Assembly: GCF_021155765.1 (NCBI RefSeq)
Contig: NC_060114.1
Coordinates: 20,442,501-20,506,500, forward strand
Direction: 5' to 3'
DNA: 64,000 nt
Source: Diprion similis
Taxonomy: Eukaryota > Arthropoda > Insecta > Hymenoptera > Diprionidae
The notes beneath the pieces are model-generated. The model ran no database searches. It was not told the origin of the DNA and was given only the letters and a program-made list of their open reading frames with translations. Shown in pieces: positions 13,701-26,710 of this stretch; position 1 is the stretch's first letter; each line of letters begins with the position of its first letter. The translations under genes and the position numbers were made by a program.

Positions 13701-14581
13701 ATGTACGCATATGTATTATAAACATTTAGTTCCATGCTCAATTTTGCTTATTGACAAAATTCATTGCAGACAAACCTATTCACACTACATAATACAAACC
13801 TAAATTACAATACACGTGTACAGGCCTATTTGTGTTAAATAAGGGGAAAAAATAATAATAAATATTTCTTGTCACGGTTGTTAACTGTATATCTAGTTTG
13901 AAACATAATATTGCATAGACGTCACTGCATTATTAAGTAATCATTTCAACAGCTGCACCTCTTAGTTCCTATATAATATGTCGTATAGTTTACATATTAC
14001 GCCTACCGCAATTGTCATTGAAAAGAAATTCATAGTAACAATTTTGATAATAAAATAAACGTAATGAAAAAATAATATACGTAATAGTAATATAAATAAT
14101 AGTATAATGGTAGTATAGTATATATAAACAATAATAATAGTATTAATATTATTATTAGTATAGACATAATGTATAATATGTTATTCTCGATTGTATTTTC
14201 GAATCTCTTTAAGTGAAACTAGACAAACGCGATTGTCGAACGGATCATAGTGGTTTGAAAATAATATTTTCCTCGCTCCCAAAACATGATTATTACACAA
14301 TTCTGTTTTGCGTTCGAATTCATTTTTCTCTTTTTTCAATACCGATCATTCAACTTTTCAACAATTCTTTGCAGGTACACGGTAAAATTAATAGTCGTGA
14401 TACTATTGAAATTTGAAACATTATTGAATAAAAATAAAATGATTTTCCAATTATATTTTACTACCTTGCTATTATTATATGATATCGGGAAATTTTCCGT
14501 AATGTGTTCATATGTAACTTATACATGCATACATATACACGCACACCCGTATATATGTATATGTACCGTGTATCCACGAGG

Positions 14582-14930
14582 AAAGTGCGCACCTTACGCG
14601 CGTGCATCAAGTCGTTCCAATTTCATTGGCCGACAGTTATCGCGTGATTGAGCAATCGACGCAATACCAATCACCACTGCCAGAAAATGTCCCTAGGAGC
14701 CAAAAATAACGGTCAGAAAATGTCCCTAGGAGCCGACAACTAACGGTCAGAAATGTCCCTAGGAGCCCACAGCTAACGGTCAGAAAATGTCTGTTACTTC
14801 GTTAGCTGTGGGCTCCTAGGGATATTCTCTGGCATTCGCGATTGGCATTGCGTCGACTGCCTAATCAGGCGGTAACTATCGGCCAATAAAATCGAACGAC
14901 TTGACGCACGCGCGTAAGGTTCGCACTTTT
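14582..14930. mobile_element. MITE with long terminal inverted repeats and internal tandem repeats
   Basis: The left end (AAAGTGCGCACCTTACGCGC) is matched in inverted orientation by the right end (GCGCGTAAGGTTCGCACTTTT). Similarity continues inward for over 100 bases through an ATTGGCCGA block and a CAATCG/CGATTG block. The centre carries three tandem copies of a roughly 35-40 base unit with the core AATGTCCCTAGGAGCC, the last of which pairs with the right arm. There is no coding capacity. The shape fits a non-autonomous foldback or MITE element; I cannot name its superfamily. Confidence 0.85.
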
Positions 14931-17037
14931 CTTATGGATGCACAGTATACATTGTATACGTCGGTGTTTAAATGTATCCGTAATATTTTCACAGTGACAC
15001 TATAATTAAAGAGAAGAATCTTTAATTGCTGAGTAAGGAAACAGATTTCTTTCAGAAGAATTTCAGAGAACACTTTTGTTGATTTCGGAATCGTTATAAT
15101 CTTTTCTATAGCTAGCTTCTTAATTTATTTTAATTCTTATAGCTCTTGTTTTTGAACTGTAACTATATACTCTTTGAATTGAATCGTATAATGGTCCCAT
15201 CAAATAGAAATTCATTTAATTCGTCACAATGCTTACTTCATTTTTATCAAGTAATTTTGTTTATCCAGTTGTTGACTTTGCATTTTTTCCTCAAAATCTA
15301 TCCACGCCACATTTTTTCGGTATCAATCACAATTCTCCAGGAAATCTCAAGCGTGGTATAATTATACTGAATATTCGACTATAAATCATATTGAAAAATA
15401 AGAAAAATTCATTTTATAGCCATATTTGTATAAACATTGAGAGACGCGCTCCGTAAAAAATAAGCCTTCGATATACGAGGCACATATTATGTTTTTTCAC
15501 GACAGCAGTAGATATGATACAATATTCCAAATCAAACGAACAAAAATTATCCAAGAATATCTCATTCTATCTTCTTTCTCGCTCTCAAGGTATTTCCATA
15601 ATCGTTTGCGCGTCGTCTACGAATAAATCGGTATAAAATCTATATATATATATATACTGATACACACACACTCACACACACATATATATATGTATACAAA
15701 CCCATAAAAATCAGGGGAAAACGATGTATATAGGAATTGAAAGTTCTCTACATGTGTATGCAACATATATATACGAAGGACATTTTTATCGTAAACTTGT
15801 TCGGTCTGACAGCTCGCGACGGTTATTTTGTATACCGTGATTCTCGCACGTTTTAATGAGAGAATTAAGGTAAAATTGTGTAAAATATCATGCGTGTGTA
15901 CATATGTACATAAATACATGTATGCCCATAACGTAGCTCCTTAAATGCCGAAAGAGACTTGAGAGGCTAATTTCGGGCGCGTTGACAACCGCGTTTCGTG
16001 TTCTCAAACCGTTAAGGTGTTAGAGTTTCACCAATACTTATAGTTCGGGACGGTGCGCTGCATTTGCATAATTGTTAAGCCATAACCAAGACAGCTGGTC
16101 TATAATATACGTATACATACACATAACGATGTATGGACACTCGTTACTTGTTGAGAAAAAAAGAAGGGGATATCCGAATAAAAAAAGAACAAGAAAAAAA
16201 AGGGAAAACAACAATAAAAACGACAGGAAAAATAATATGAAAAAGCGTAAAAAAAAATAACAAATAAAGAAAGAAAAAAAATTATCGTGTTAAAACTAAA
16301 AGTAAATCCAGACAAGTGCAGCGTGCCTGAAGTTTTATCGTACAGGCAGAGAAGTTTGCAATTTTATCGTGCAATGTGTTGTTTATCGTTTCATCATGCA
16401 CATACTATTTATTTATTATTTTTGTTTCCCTTTCATCTCTGTACAATGTTCATCATCGTCACCGATCTATTTATTGCATTTATACACTGACGCACGCACA
16501 CTAGTATAATGTAGATATACATGCAGGTACCTGTAGGCATAATATGTATTATTATATATATATATATACATGAATTTGTAAGGTATACATAATAATTGTA
16601 GATGTTATATAGAACGCACATCCTGCATTTCGCATACGAAACTATTACTGTATGTATGCGATAATACCAGATTTGATATACATGTAAACGCTATATACGG
16701 ACCTGTTTCTATATTGTTATAAATATACTCGTAACATGGCAAGTGATTAAATAAACGATTATTTGATTTCAGCTAAACATTCTTCTGCTGTACAAAACAT
16801 CAATCCCCCCCCCTCCCTCCCTCCCTCCTTGCCGGCCATATAGTACTATACAGAAAGAGATAGATATATTGATAGATACAGATTTTATTATGTCCATAGC
16901 AATATTGAAGAATTACATAAGGACAGAAAATTAATACAGGATGCAGCTAGAACAAAAACAGAAACAGAGAAAGCAAGTAAGTACACAGAAAAATAATTGG
17001 AAATAAGTAAACAAAATTGGAAAACAAAAGTAAAGTG

Positions 17038-17083
17038 AGAGAGAGAGGGAGAGAGAGAGAGAGAGATAGATAGAGAGAGTTGA
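17038..17083. repeat. GA-rich microsatellite
   Basis: Imperfect (GA)n tract with GATA interruptions. A second GA-rich tract lies at about 17397-17435. Confidence 0.85.
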
Positions 17084-18290
17084 AATTCGGTTATTTCAGG
17101 TGAGTTGGAGAATTTGTATAAGCTAGAGCATCTGATAAATAGTCCCCGGAGGCGTGGAGAAGCGTTAACAGAGGTCTCGAAACCGACGTGCAATGTCGGT
17201 TGTTTACGATCCGTTTGATGAATAATCCGTTCGAATGTCGCCATGTTTATGTTAAATCAAGCGATTTATGTAATTGCACAACGACGAGACGTCGAGAAAC
17301 GGTCACGCGGCGTTATACCCTTCGGGGGAAGAAATGGGCGTGTATATAACGAGCGCTCGTGAAATAATGAGCTTTATAATTCGTGAAATGTTGGTCAGAG
17401 AGAGAGAGAGAAAGAGACAAGAGTGAGAGAGAGGGGGCGAGAATTCGGCGATGTGTTAAGCGGGCTAACAAGTAAGAGGGGATGACAGAACGGAATGCCA
17501 CTGGCAGCTTCGAGGCTCATCACTAATACTCGACGGCCGCAGGAGGGGCCAACAACTCGAGGTTATCGGATAACCGCGGACGCGTCTGTCGAAGGCAATA
17601 AATAGTTCTTGCCAGAGCGTGACTCTGCTTGATGAGGTCAAAAGTCGCCCCCCGCTCTCCCGTTACGCAACACTCATTGATTCAATCGCCGTCGTCCACA
17701 ATTATTACTATCGTACCAACCAACCCCCTCCCTAACCTTTCACTGGCCCTCCAGACGTCGTGCGCCATCATCTTCGAGCGATACGGTTCTGAGCTGCAGC
17801 TTGACGGGCAGATTTATTTTTCAATTTCACACGTCAAGGAAATTCTCAGTAATTGAATTGATAGCGCACTGCCGGCTGATACATTAATCCTCGCTCTGCA
17901 TTGCCCTATTGTGACCGTATCGCGGTCACAAATTGTGATGAAAAAAACTGTGAAAGAAAAAATTTATGTACACTTTAGGAAGTTCCTGAGGAGCTGATTG
18001 GGATGCAGGAGCCATACGAGAAACGTTTATGGGTCCAATAACATCCTCAAATAGCAACAACGCTATCTAAAGATTCACTTTAACTTACTGCGCATCAGAA
18101 CCACTTCTATGGCACTCCGTAATATTCATTTGTCAGGTCCAGTTTCCAATTAGCAGAATACCGTTCGCGAACTAGGTATTCATTTCACTCGGCATTCATC
18201 GGGCAAGACAAAGCTACGAAAATCAACATCTACCGCGGATCGATATTCGCGGCTGACATTCGAAACGGGACAATGACTATACCGTGTAAG

Positions 18291-18299
18291 TCTATATAC
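18291..18299 (+). promoter_or_regulatory. Possible TATA box of the cysteine-rich gene
   Basis: TCTATATAC lies about 75 bases upstream of the chosen ATG at 18369. If initiation is about 30 bases downstream, the upstream ATG at 18273 would be excluded from the message. No other support. Confidence 0.25.
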
Positions 18300-18368
18300 C
18301 CTGAAGTAATTCGTCGAACATTTCCAATGGACTGCAATGCAGTTGTGCGCGAAGTTCTGCAATGCAAT

Positions 18369-20917
18369 ATGGCAAGTTCAGTGGCCATGGTAATTTTCTG
18401 GAGCTTCTTGAGCCTTTCGCATGGCCCAATATCCGTGGTGGCGCAGGACCAGTTCGTCATCAAAGGTAGGATTAAGACACAGTACAGCAGCTCCTCTTAA
18501 ATTGAACAAGGTTCAGGAATGGGAAATTCTGTTGCGAGTTTATAGAAATGAAAGTGGAGTGTCGTCGTCTGATGTGCGGTGGAAAATCGCGCTGTGTGTA
18601 CAGAAGGAGTTGGTGCCGATCACCACCCTGTCCCGGCATGGTGTTTTGCAGTAAGGAGGAAAACAGCCGTGAGTATAGAATTCGAAGTCGTGTATAATCG
18701 GATGGCAATTGAGCTGAAAATGCATGTCATGGTATGCTCGTTATCGTACATCAGAGTATGTGTGGTGTGAGGATGGATGAGGAAATAACAAATCAATGTC
18801 CAAGTCAGTGAAACACTAATTCAATATTCCATTTCTCCTTCTTCGTTTTCTTTTTGATTATTTTTTTATGAATTGTTTTTTTTTCTCAACTCGCAGCTGT
18901 ACGAATACCAAGCTCCTGCGACAGTGTGCGATGCTCTCGAAGCTATCATTGCAGTACGAGATACGTAAAAGACCAGAGGACAGGTCTCAACACAGACATT
19001 AGAGCCCGCTGTATCGCTGGTGAGCAATAAGTTGGTGTCAATAATTGATTATTAGCTCTCGCGAGGCAGATACGCGACTTGTCAGTGCAACGTCCCTTCC
19101 TCCTTCGTCACCTCGTCGTTACTCTGCCAGTACTTAGTCTCATCTGCAAATGGAAAGACCCCACCGTGAGCTTCTTTGGGGTTAATCTTGTTTATTCACG
19201 ATTATTCATACACGCTCTTGTCATCGGGGTTCATGTGAAACGTATCGTTTCGAGGACAGAAAAATACCCCCACAATAAGAAATGGCAAACAATTATGATG
19301 CAAACTGTTTCAATCGCGCTCTAAAACCCGTGACTTTTAACGGTACAGCACACATCAAGGCACACTTACAAACTACACTTGTGTGTACATGCCAAGCTGA
19401 TCACCGTCAGAAGCAGGATGTTGAAAAACAGTTGCGAAAGTGATCGAGCTGGAACAATTGCCTATACCTTATACATTCCCAACCAAATGTGCCTGCGTCC
19501 ATGTCCTGATTCCTGGAACTTCTTAACTACTACTTTACCTACGTCACGTTGCGATTGCAGGAAGCGAGTTGAAATTCCAGGCCGCAAGTTGCGCTGGATT
19601 CAAATGCCCAGGTGTTCATCTGTCCTGCATACTTCGCGAGCCAAAGTGCCGGGGGTTTCCCTGTCGCGTCCTTCAGGCCTGCATACCGGAAGACAAAGCG
19701 GTCCGGTTCCACGCGCAGTGCATCCACACCAACTGCTCGTCCCCTGATCACTGCTTTCTTCGACAACCGCAGGGCTGCACAACCGTAAGCGGATGCAGTC
19801 ACGACGTGGCCTGTCTTCACAGGCTCGGTGAGGAGCAGACGACTAGTTTTTGCATTAGGCATTCGCCTATTAATAGTTGCTACGTAAACCTAACCAGTGA
19901 ATTTGTAACAAGGTCCCACTACAGCTTCTATCGTGTGGCCATTCTCAAATCCTTTCATCGAACTTGAGCACGTTCTTTTTTTTTCGCTTTTTCACCTTTA
20001 CGACTGCTCGTGTCTGTCTAGATCCGATTATCTGATGACCCAAAATCGTTGCTTATTAGATACACTTTCGGAACATGGTGCAACTTGTTTCCGTTCAGGA
20101 TTGTATTCGTGGACTATAAACTGATCATTTCTCGCCTACTAATACGCTCCATTCACAAAGGTTCACTATGCTCAGGGCACTTTGATGCTTTCGTGCCCGT
20201 TCGAAATATCCCTATGTTTGCCTCAGGTGGACCAAAACCCTTGACTGATCGTAACTAACGTTGCCCTCAATCCACTCGTGGATCAGATTACAGATCTGAA
20301 AACTAATGAATTTTCATCCATTCCTTGCGTGTTTACCTATAAAAATTCACCGTATTCCCAAGGATATTCAAGAATGTCGTTCAATCCACTGAGGAACATA
20401 CCTACTTCAATTTTTCTTTAGATATACTATTTTCTCTCTCCTTCTCCCTCTGATAGCTTTCAATCTATTTAATTACTTACTCAGCATCATCCTCGCATTA
20501 CTGAAATTACTTTGAGCGCTCACTCAAGTCTGTATAAAGATACCTTCATAATCTTCGAGTCAATAGATAAGTGAAAGAGATTACACGTGTATAACGAAGA
20601 GGTAAAATGTCAGTGCATTATACCGCTTCTTCTTACCATATTCCCTGTCGCCGGAGAGTAACTCTGCGATAATTCGGTATGTATCAGGAGATAAATTCCT
20701 GCACCCTGCATGTCGTGGTGTCCTTTGCTCTGGCGGCTCGAAGTGCGAGCCCGTTTTCAAACCGTGCATCACTGGAGGACCCTCGTGCAACGCGCGACCC
20801 GGATGTACATCTAAATTCGGGAATACCAGCATCGCTGGTCACCCGAGCGTACCGCCTAGGGTCACTCCAGGAATTCCGGGGATTCCCGAAGCTCGACAGA
20901 TTCCTCAGTCTCCTTGA
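18369..20917 (+). CDS. Secreted protein with three tandem six-cysteine units, unrecognised family
   Basis: Model: exons 18369-18465, 19561-19827 and 20688-20917, which join in phase (both junctions split a Gly codon) to give 197 residues ending in TGA. The chosen ATG is followed by a classic signal peptide (MASSVAMVIFWSFLSLSHG, then ISVVA before Gln). Two in-frame ATGs lie upstream (18273 and a second between it and 18369) but would bury the hydrophobic stretch. The mature chain has 18 cysteines in three units of C-x4-C-x5/6-C-x6/7-C-x4..6-C-x5-C, separated by linkers of exactly 12 residues, then a Pro/Gly-rich tail (GIPGIPEARQ). AATAAA lies about 100 bases after the stop. I do not recognise the family. 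The spacing suggests a disulfide-rich extracellular protein, for example an inhibitor or matrix protein, but that is inference. Donors are gtagga and gtgagg; acceptors are gattgcag and gtatcag. Confidence 0.62.
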
Positions 20918-21014
20918 TGCCACCAGCTACATACACGCGGAGGGATCAGAGACCATCAACCGTATACGACCATGGTTATGTACTGTTAAACGCTGAACGA
21001 GCAGAACACTAAAG

Positions 21015-21020
21015 AATAAA
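21015..21020 (+). terminator. Candidate polyadenylation signal AATAAA
   Basis: Exact AATAAA about 100 bases after the stop codon of the cysteine-rich gene, followed by AT-rich sequence. Confidence 0.45.
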
Positions 21021-24000
21021 TGATTAAAAATTCAATTGAAAATTATATTTTTAGCACTAAATTTAACGTTTTTTTCTAAACTTTTGTTGGGTTTAAATGG
21101 TATATCCTCACGATTCTCTGATTATCCTGATGCATTTATAATATGAAATATTGTATCATCTATTGGATCAAATGTATCATTTATTAGAATTATATGCTTA
21201 ATTTTTATTTTTTGAGAAAGTCTGTTCTCTGCACATTCCTGCGTTATCTGTGCGGGTGTAATAAAGCGTAGAACACGTGTATCCTAGTCTTGCGTTTTAG
21301 ACGATCACCTCTATTCGCAAACATAGACGTAATGTTTCACGTCAGTTTACGGGAAGTAGTCAAACCGTTGATGTGACAAAGGGAACGTACGTACAGTGCG
21401 AATCAGATATCCAGCGGGCGTTGACGATAATCGCTGTATGGTTAGACTCCGTAAGCTAATTGCTCCAGTGAACCAGCCGAAGGTATAACAACCGGTTGGA
21501 AATTCCGATTGCTCACTGAGACGAAAGATCGAATCAAAGCGTTTCCGGTGTGCGTTCGGAAAAGTAAAAGTACAACACTCGGGTGATTCCCGCGGGTTAC
21601 CATAATACCAGTTTCCGGTATATCGAATGCTTTCCCGTAGCGCGTATGTCGCGAGCAGAAGAACAAACAAACCGCTGGGGTTCGGTAGACGAAAAAAATA
21701 CCACTCCAGGGTCATGACCACAAAGACTTTTGCGGAAAGGAGAAAAAAAAAGTGAAAATCAAACAACTGTATACAAGAGATAATTACATCCTGTGTTTCT
21801 CGAGTGGATACTCGAGTCCTCTGGGGTATATATAACTGGACATTTCATCGATGATCGATTATGATGTAATACTTGGCGTGTATTAAGTATGGTTATTGAT
21901 AAATATATTCAAAGCAGTGGGTGACGTGCGGTTCAAGGATCGTGAGCAACCAGTTTATTATCCCATCTTAATGTGTTCCCATGTACCAAAAGGAAATTAA
22001 GCGTAGGTTATGAGACGATGTAAGTGTTGTTGGGACACGCGGATGGGACTTTTTCAGGTAGATGTTGATCTGTTTTGTGTAATTTGCTTTCTCGTGGAAG
22101 GGGAGGATGGCATCTGCGTCTATAAAATAGCAATACAGCGTATAGTAACTGCGTTTGAAAAGATAGAGAGTTGTTGCTCAATGTAGGGACTATAGACTAC
22201 CAATATACATGCTTTGGCACGCGCCAGTGAGTCAGTATTCAAAAATGAAGCATGTTTTCGGTAACCTTTTATGGATTGCATCGCGCGTTTCTAGGCTGAC
22301 GTTGTAGCCTGCACCCTGAATCAAGGTTACATATTGAGATTTACATCAATTTCACAGCATCGCACAGATCGGAAACTTTATAGAAACTGGCTAAAGTCAT
22401 ATCCAGCTATGCTTACAAGCTTCGTGTCCTATACAAGCTCGCAAAGCACGTTTACTATTACCATCTTCAAGTCAACTCGTTGCTTTGTTACTTTCTTCGA
22501 TATCTTTTCTTTTTTTTTTTTTTGCAAAGTTTCAAATCTATGTCACCTAATGGTTGTGGCGCAGTAATTGCCTTCAAACGAGTAACACCACCACGATCTG
22601 CGGGTATGGTAAATAGCTGTAACAAGGCCAAGGCCGGCCAGTCAACTTATAGAACATGATTTTCAAATTACAGTGTTTAAAAAAGACGAGGACGTAAAAC
22701 AGAAATCAAGCTTGAGGAATGTAACATTTTTTATAGTTTCGGTGGAATTATGGAAAACGGTTGTACCGGATTTTAGCGGCCATTAAACATTGGTTTCGTC
22801 AGTAAGAGGATCCGGCAAACATTTTTTTCTAATCTCCTTTTACTTATTTTTTTTTTGTCGTCGTTTTATTCCTCCATTTTCTTTTGCACCTGCTCGGGAA
22901 TCCGCAAAAGACTAGGTATAACCGTTCAACAGCAATTTATGCTTCGTGAGAGGTTTGAATAATGGATATTTAATTATGATTTACAAGTAAATATATTATT
23001 ACTTTGACAAGCGGCCGACCATCGTGGTTGATAAAAAAAATTATTAAATTTACAGCGCGGTGACTAAGGCTGTTCTCAACTATTTATAGGATAAATTAGT
23101 AAAACGTCAATTGCTTGTTTTTTTAATAAGAAAATTAAGACAAACTCATTTTACATAGATATATCAGCTTTCTCCGTTGTAAAACAGTAACGGTAGGGGG
23201 CTCATACTTTCGCATCAATGACGAAGTACCATAAAATAGCAGTTATAGGTACATACATACCTACTTTCAATCGAGGTAAGTATATAACTACTGCGTTTGA
23301 TACGCGTAAAATCATCAGTTATAAAATACCCACAGACACGTAAAAAATTAAAATCACTGTTTTCTCGATAATTATACATTTTAGTCTGTGGATACCACCA
23401 TTCTAACCAAATCTGATTCAAAATAAATATTTCATATATAATTCTAACGTGACTAGAAAATAATATTTCTACAGAAATCGACACCATCCAACGCAGTAGT
23501 ACCACTATAATTCCTTCGCTGGCTTTGATTTGTGGCTCATTAGTATCATTCGAATTACAATATCCACAGAGCATTATTAAGGACATTTACCCGTTACATG
23601 ATCAATATTTCTTCAACTGATTTTACCGTAAATCTGCAAGACTAAATATTGCGCCTTAGAGTCTGTGCAACAGCGCAGGCAATGTACTTTTATTATCGTA
23701 ACAATAATGTTACCAGCAGCTTCACCTGTGCAGAAATATGTCGAATTAATTCGTTGTCATTATTGATCATCCTTCGGTACGCGATTCCCAATGAAGTAAC
23801 GGAACGGGTCACTTCAGTTATACGACGATTTACTATCACTAGATAATATATTTAGATGTCGACGATTTAGATTGTTCCGACACACTCGAATTTTTTGTCT
23901 TCCACAAAAACCGTTGAAAACAACTTCATCGTCGCTATCGTTCATCTTGTTGGCAAAACTATGTAATCTGGAACAGAGGAGATAAATAGTTTAGATTAAA

Positions 24001-25380
24001 AAATTTGTTACCGACCAACACTAACATCATTGTTGTAACGATGATAAGACTTTGTTGCTCATGAGATAATAGACAATATTGCGGTCTGCATTACCAACAC
24101 TTGCTACACAATTTAGATACTTGAAAACCGTATTATGCGATGAAATTGAGCAGGAAAATATCGGAATGATCGGAATTGTGATTTCCAATTCCAGTTACTC
24201 GTACAGTGATCGCCTACATTATCGACAAAATAAAGATAACAATTTGACTCCTTGCTGCGATTTGTGTTACGTTTACTTATGACTACGAGTCAATTTGGGT
24301 CAACTACGGGTCAATTTAGGCCAGTAAATGGAAAACACCTTGAGACAGTTTGAGATGAGCATGATTTAATTCAATCTTTGAGAGCAGTCGACAAGTTTGG
24401 AGTTTGCTACACCATTATCGATTTCTGACTACGTATTTCAAACATCGAACGCTTCGAATGAATCGACCGTTGACCGCATTTGAAGCAACAGGACAAAAAC
24501 GTCCGAAAATCTAAGCGCTGGCTTCAGTCAACGCAACATGTAACTCAGTGTATTTAACTGCGAATTGTCAGAACAAATTGAACTTGACCGCGTACTTATA
24601 ATTGATCCGAATGGTACAATCATTGCACAATGAATCAATGAAAACCGTTTCGATCCAAGTTGCAACATCGGTCATGTTTACGGTCTGCCATGTGCATAGA
24701 TTGTACAATACAGACCCATGCATGCACACCAACACACTTTCATGAATGGGAATCGAACTTTGACGCCCAGGCGATGTCATCGACGCGTCATTCTTTGCGT
24801 TCTGACGTTTAAAAAATAATCTTTTAACCTCTAAACAAACGTCTGAAATCAATTGCCGATGGCGATCGATAATTATCGATAAAAAAGCTAACTCAGTGTT
24901 TAATATTGCGGGAGGAAAAATGTTCCAATTTGAGATTGATCAAAGTGTTTTTAATTTCACGTAACGAAACGAAACATAACCTATCAACGTTCCGTTAATC
25001 GCTGGTATATTTCGCAAAGAAATTCGTCGAAATGATGCTTATGCTTTCACGATCAGTTGAATCGCCTATGTGAATCAATTGTCGCAATAGAATCATAACA
25101 ATAAAGGGAGCAATAATAATAACAATGGGACGAAGAAAACCTCGCGTGTGACTCAATGAAAAATGATGTAATCACGAGAAACGGGACGCTGCCGTTGTTA
25201 CGATAATATGGGTGAGTACCGCAGTGACGAACGTAAGATAAAAACGGTTCTTGACAGTAGAAAAATAAGATTATAAACTATTCAAGAAGGAAATGACAAT
25301 ATAGAGAATTCGTTGAAAAACATTCATTCGGTTCTATAAAGGCGTGTGTAGGAGTAAAACTGATTTGACCCTCTTCAGTT
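21021..25380. other. No gene recognised; likely holds the promoter or 5' exon of the CUPID gene
   Basis: No convincing coding sequence. The ATG at 25381 lies just after an acceptor-like tract (ccctcttcag at 25378), so a non-coding or short first exon of the downstream gene probably lies here or further left. A 123-residue open frame at 23215-23586 (-) shows no recognisable motif. Confidence 0.45.
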
Positions 25381-26673
25381 ATGGCAGGGAATGAGAATGG
25401 GGCGGGACTGGCGACGGAGGAACCGCTGACATCGAGGCTACAGTGGCTGCAGCAGCGTCGTCAAGCTCTGCAAGAAAAGTTACTTCAAAAGAACAACGAA
25501 CTCAAAAATCTTTGTATAGACGAGGCTGAGCTAACCGGGATTCTGCCGCCGGAAATACCGCTGGAGCCTGGGGAAAGTCCCCCGAGTTTTCGGCGAAGAG
25601 TTGGCACTGCTTTTACCTATCCCCAAAATCTTATAAATAAACTCAAGACGACTGAAGCGGTAAGCCTTAGCAATAGTCAAAACTTGTCATCACCACCCTC
25701 GCAGTATTCTTATAATCGATCTATTTTTCGGTAGGAGGAATCTGCGTTAGAATTGGAACGCCAAGTACAAGTTGGAATTGCCGAAGCTGCATTGGGAATC
25801 TTCAATGACGCAGGGGAGAGCAAAGCTGTACGTCGCAAGCACAGACTTGTCTATCAACAGAGTCAACGCCGTCTTCAGGAACTGGACGCTCGTCTCAACT
25901 TCGTCAGACAGGCGCACGGAAAGAGTCAGCGAGCTTCACAGGTTCCCCATGTTTCGTCGTACGCAACTCAACCCCATCCACAAAGAGATGGAAAGCATAG
26001 GACCAAAAAGCCTCGACCGCCGTTAGAATCAACTGGTAAAATCCATGGCCCCTAGTAAAATTCACTCAACCTTAAAGAGGCTGATTATAAAAGACCTAAC
26101 TTTAACATGGCGATTATAATCCAATTAATTCTACGAACCCTAATGGTAAAACAATTATTTCTTACACTTATTATAGGTCCGTAGAGTAACTAATGAGGTG
26201 AGAGAAAACTTTTTTTTAAACTTACGACGGAAAATTACTTTCAGGTAGCGACAGATCATCGAAATCGTCCAGAGGCTTGCTTCAAGAAGGCGGGGTCAGT
26301 CTCAGTCCCTTGGGGCAAGAGAACAACTACAGCACTTATCCAGGAACGGGATACCAGGAGCCAGAGCACCTGCACTCCCCGCTGACAACTGTCTACAATC
26401 AAAACCGTATGCCTCATCCGATAGCCACCGTCACAACTCGTCAGCAAAGTCCTAAGCTGCTTTTAGACAGCGACCTGAACGACAATCATAACGTGTACAT
26501 ACTCCCTGATCAATATCGTGCGAGAACCTATTCCCACGGAAGCGGAGGTTCGCGGAATCCGAACCACTACCTGGACGCGGAAAGAAATTATAGACCCGTC
26601 CCCAACACGTACACAGAACAGGAGAGGCTGCTGCGTTACCGGCAATTGCAGCTTCAACAGCAGCAGCAGCAGC

Positions 26674-26710
<37 letters not shown>

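Larger units (their letters stand above)
14931..18368. other. Intergenic, no gene seen
   Basis: AT-rich DNA between the mav-like gene and the cysteine-rich gene. It holds a TA repeat near 15640, an imperfect GA tract at 17038-17083 and another at 17397-17435. Open frames here are short, low in complexity and lack splice context. Confidence 0.6.
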
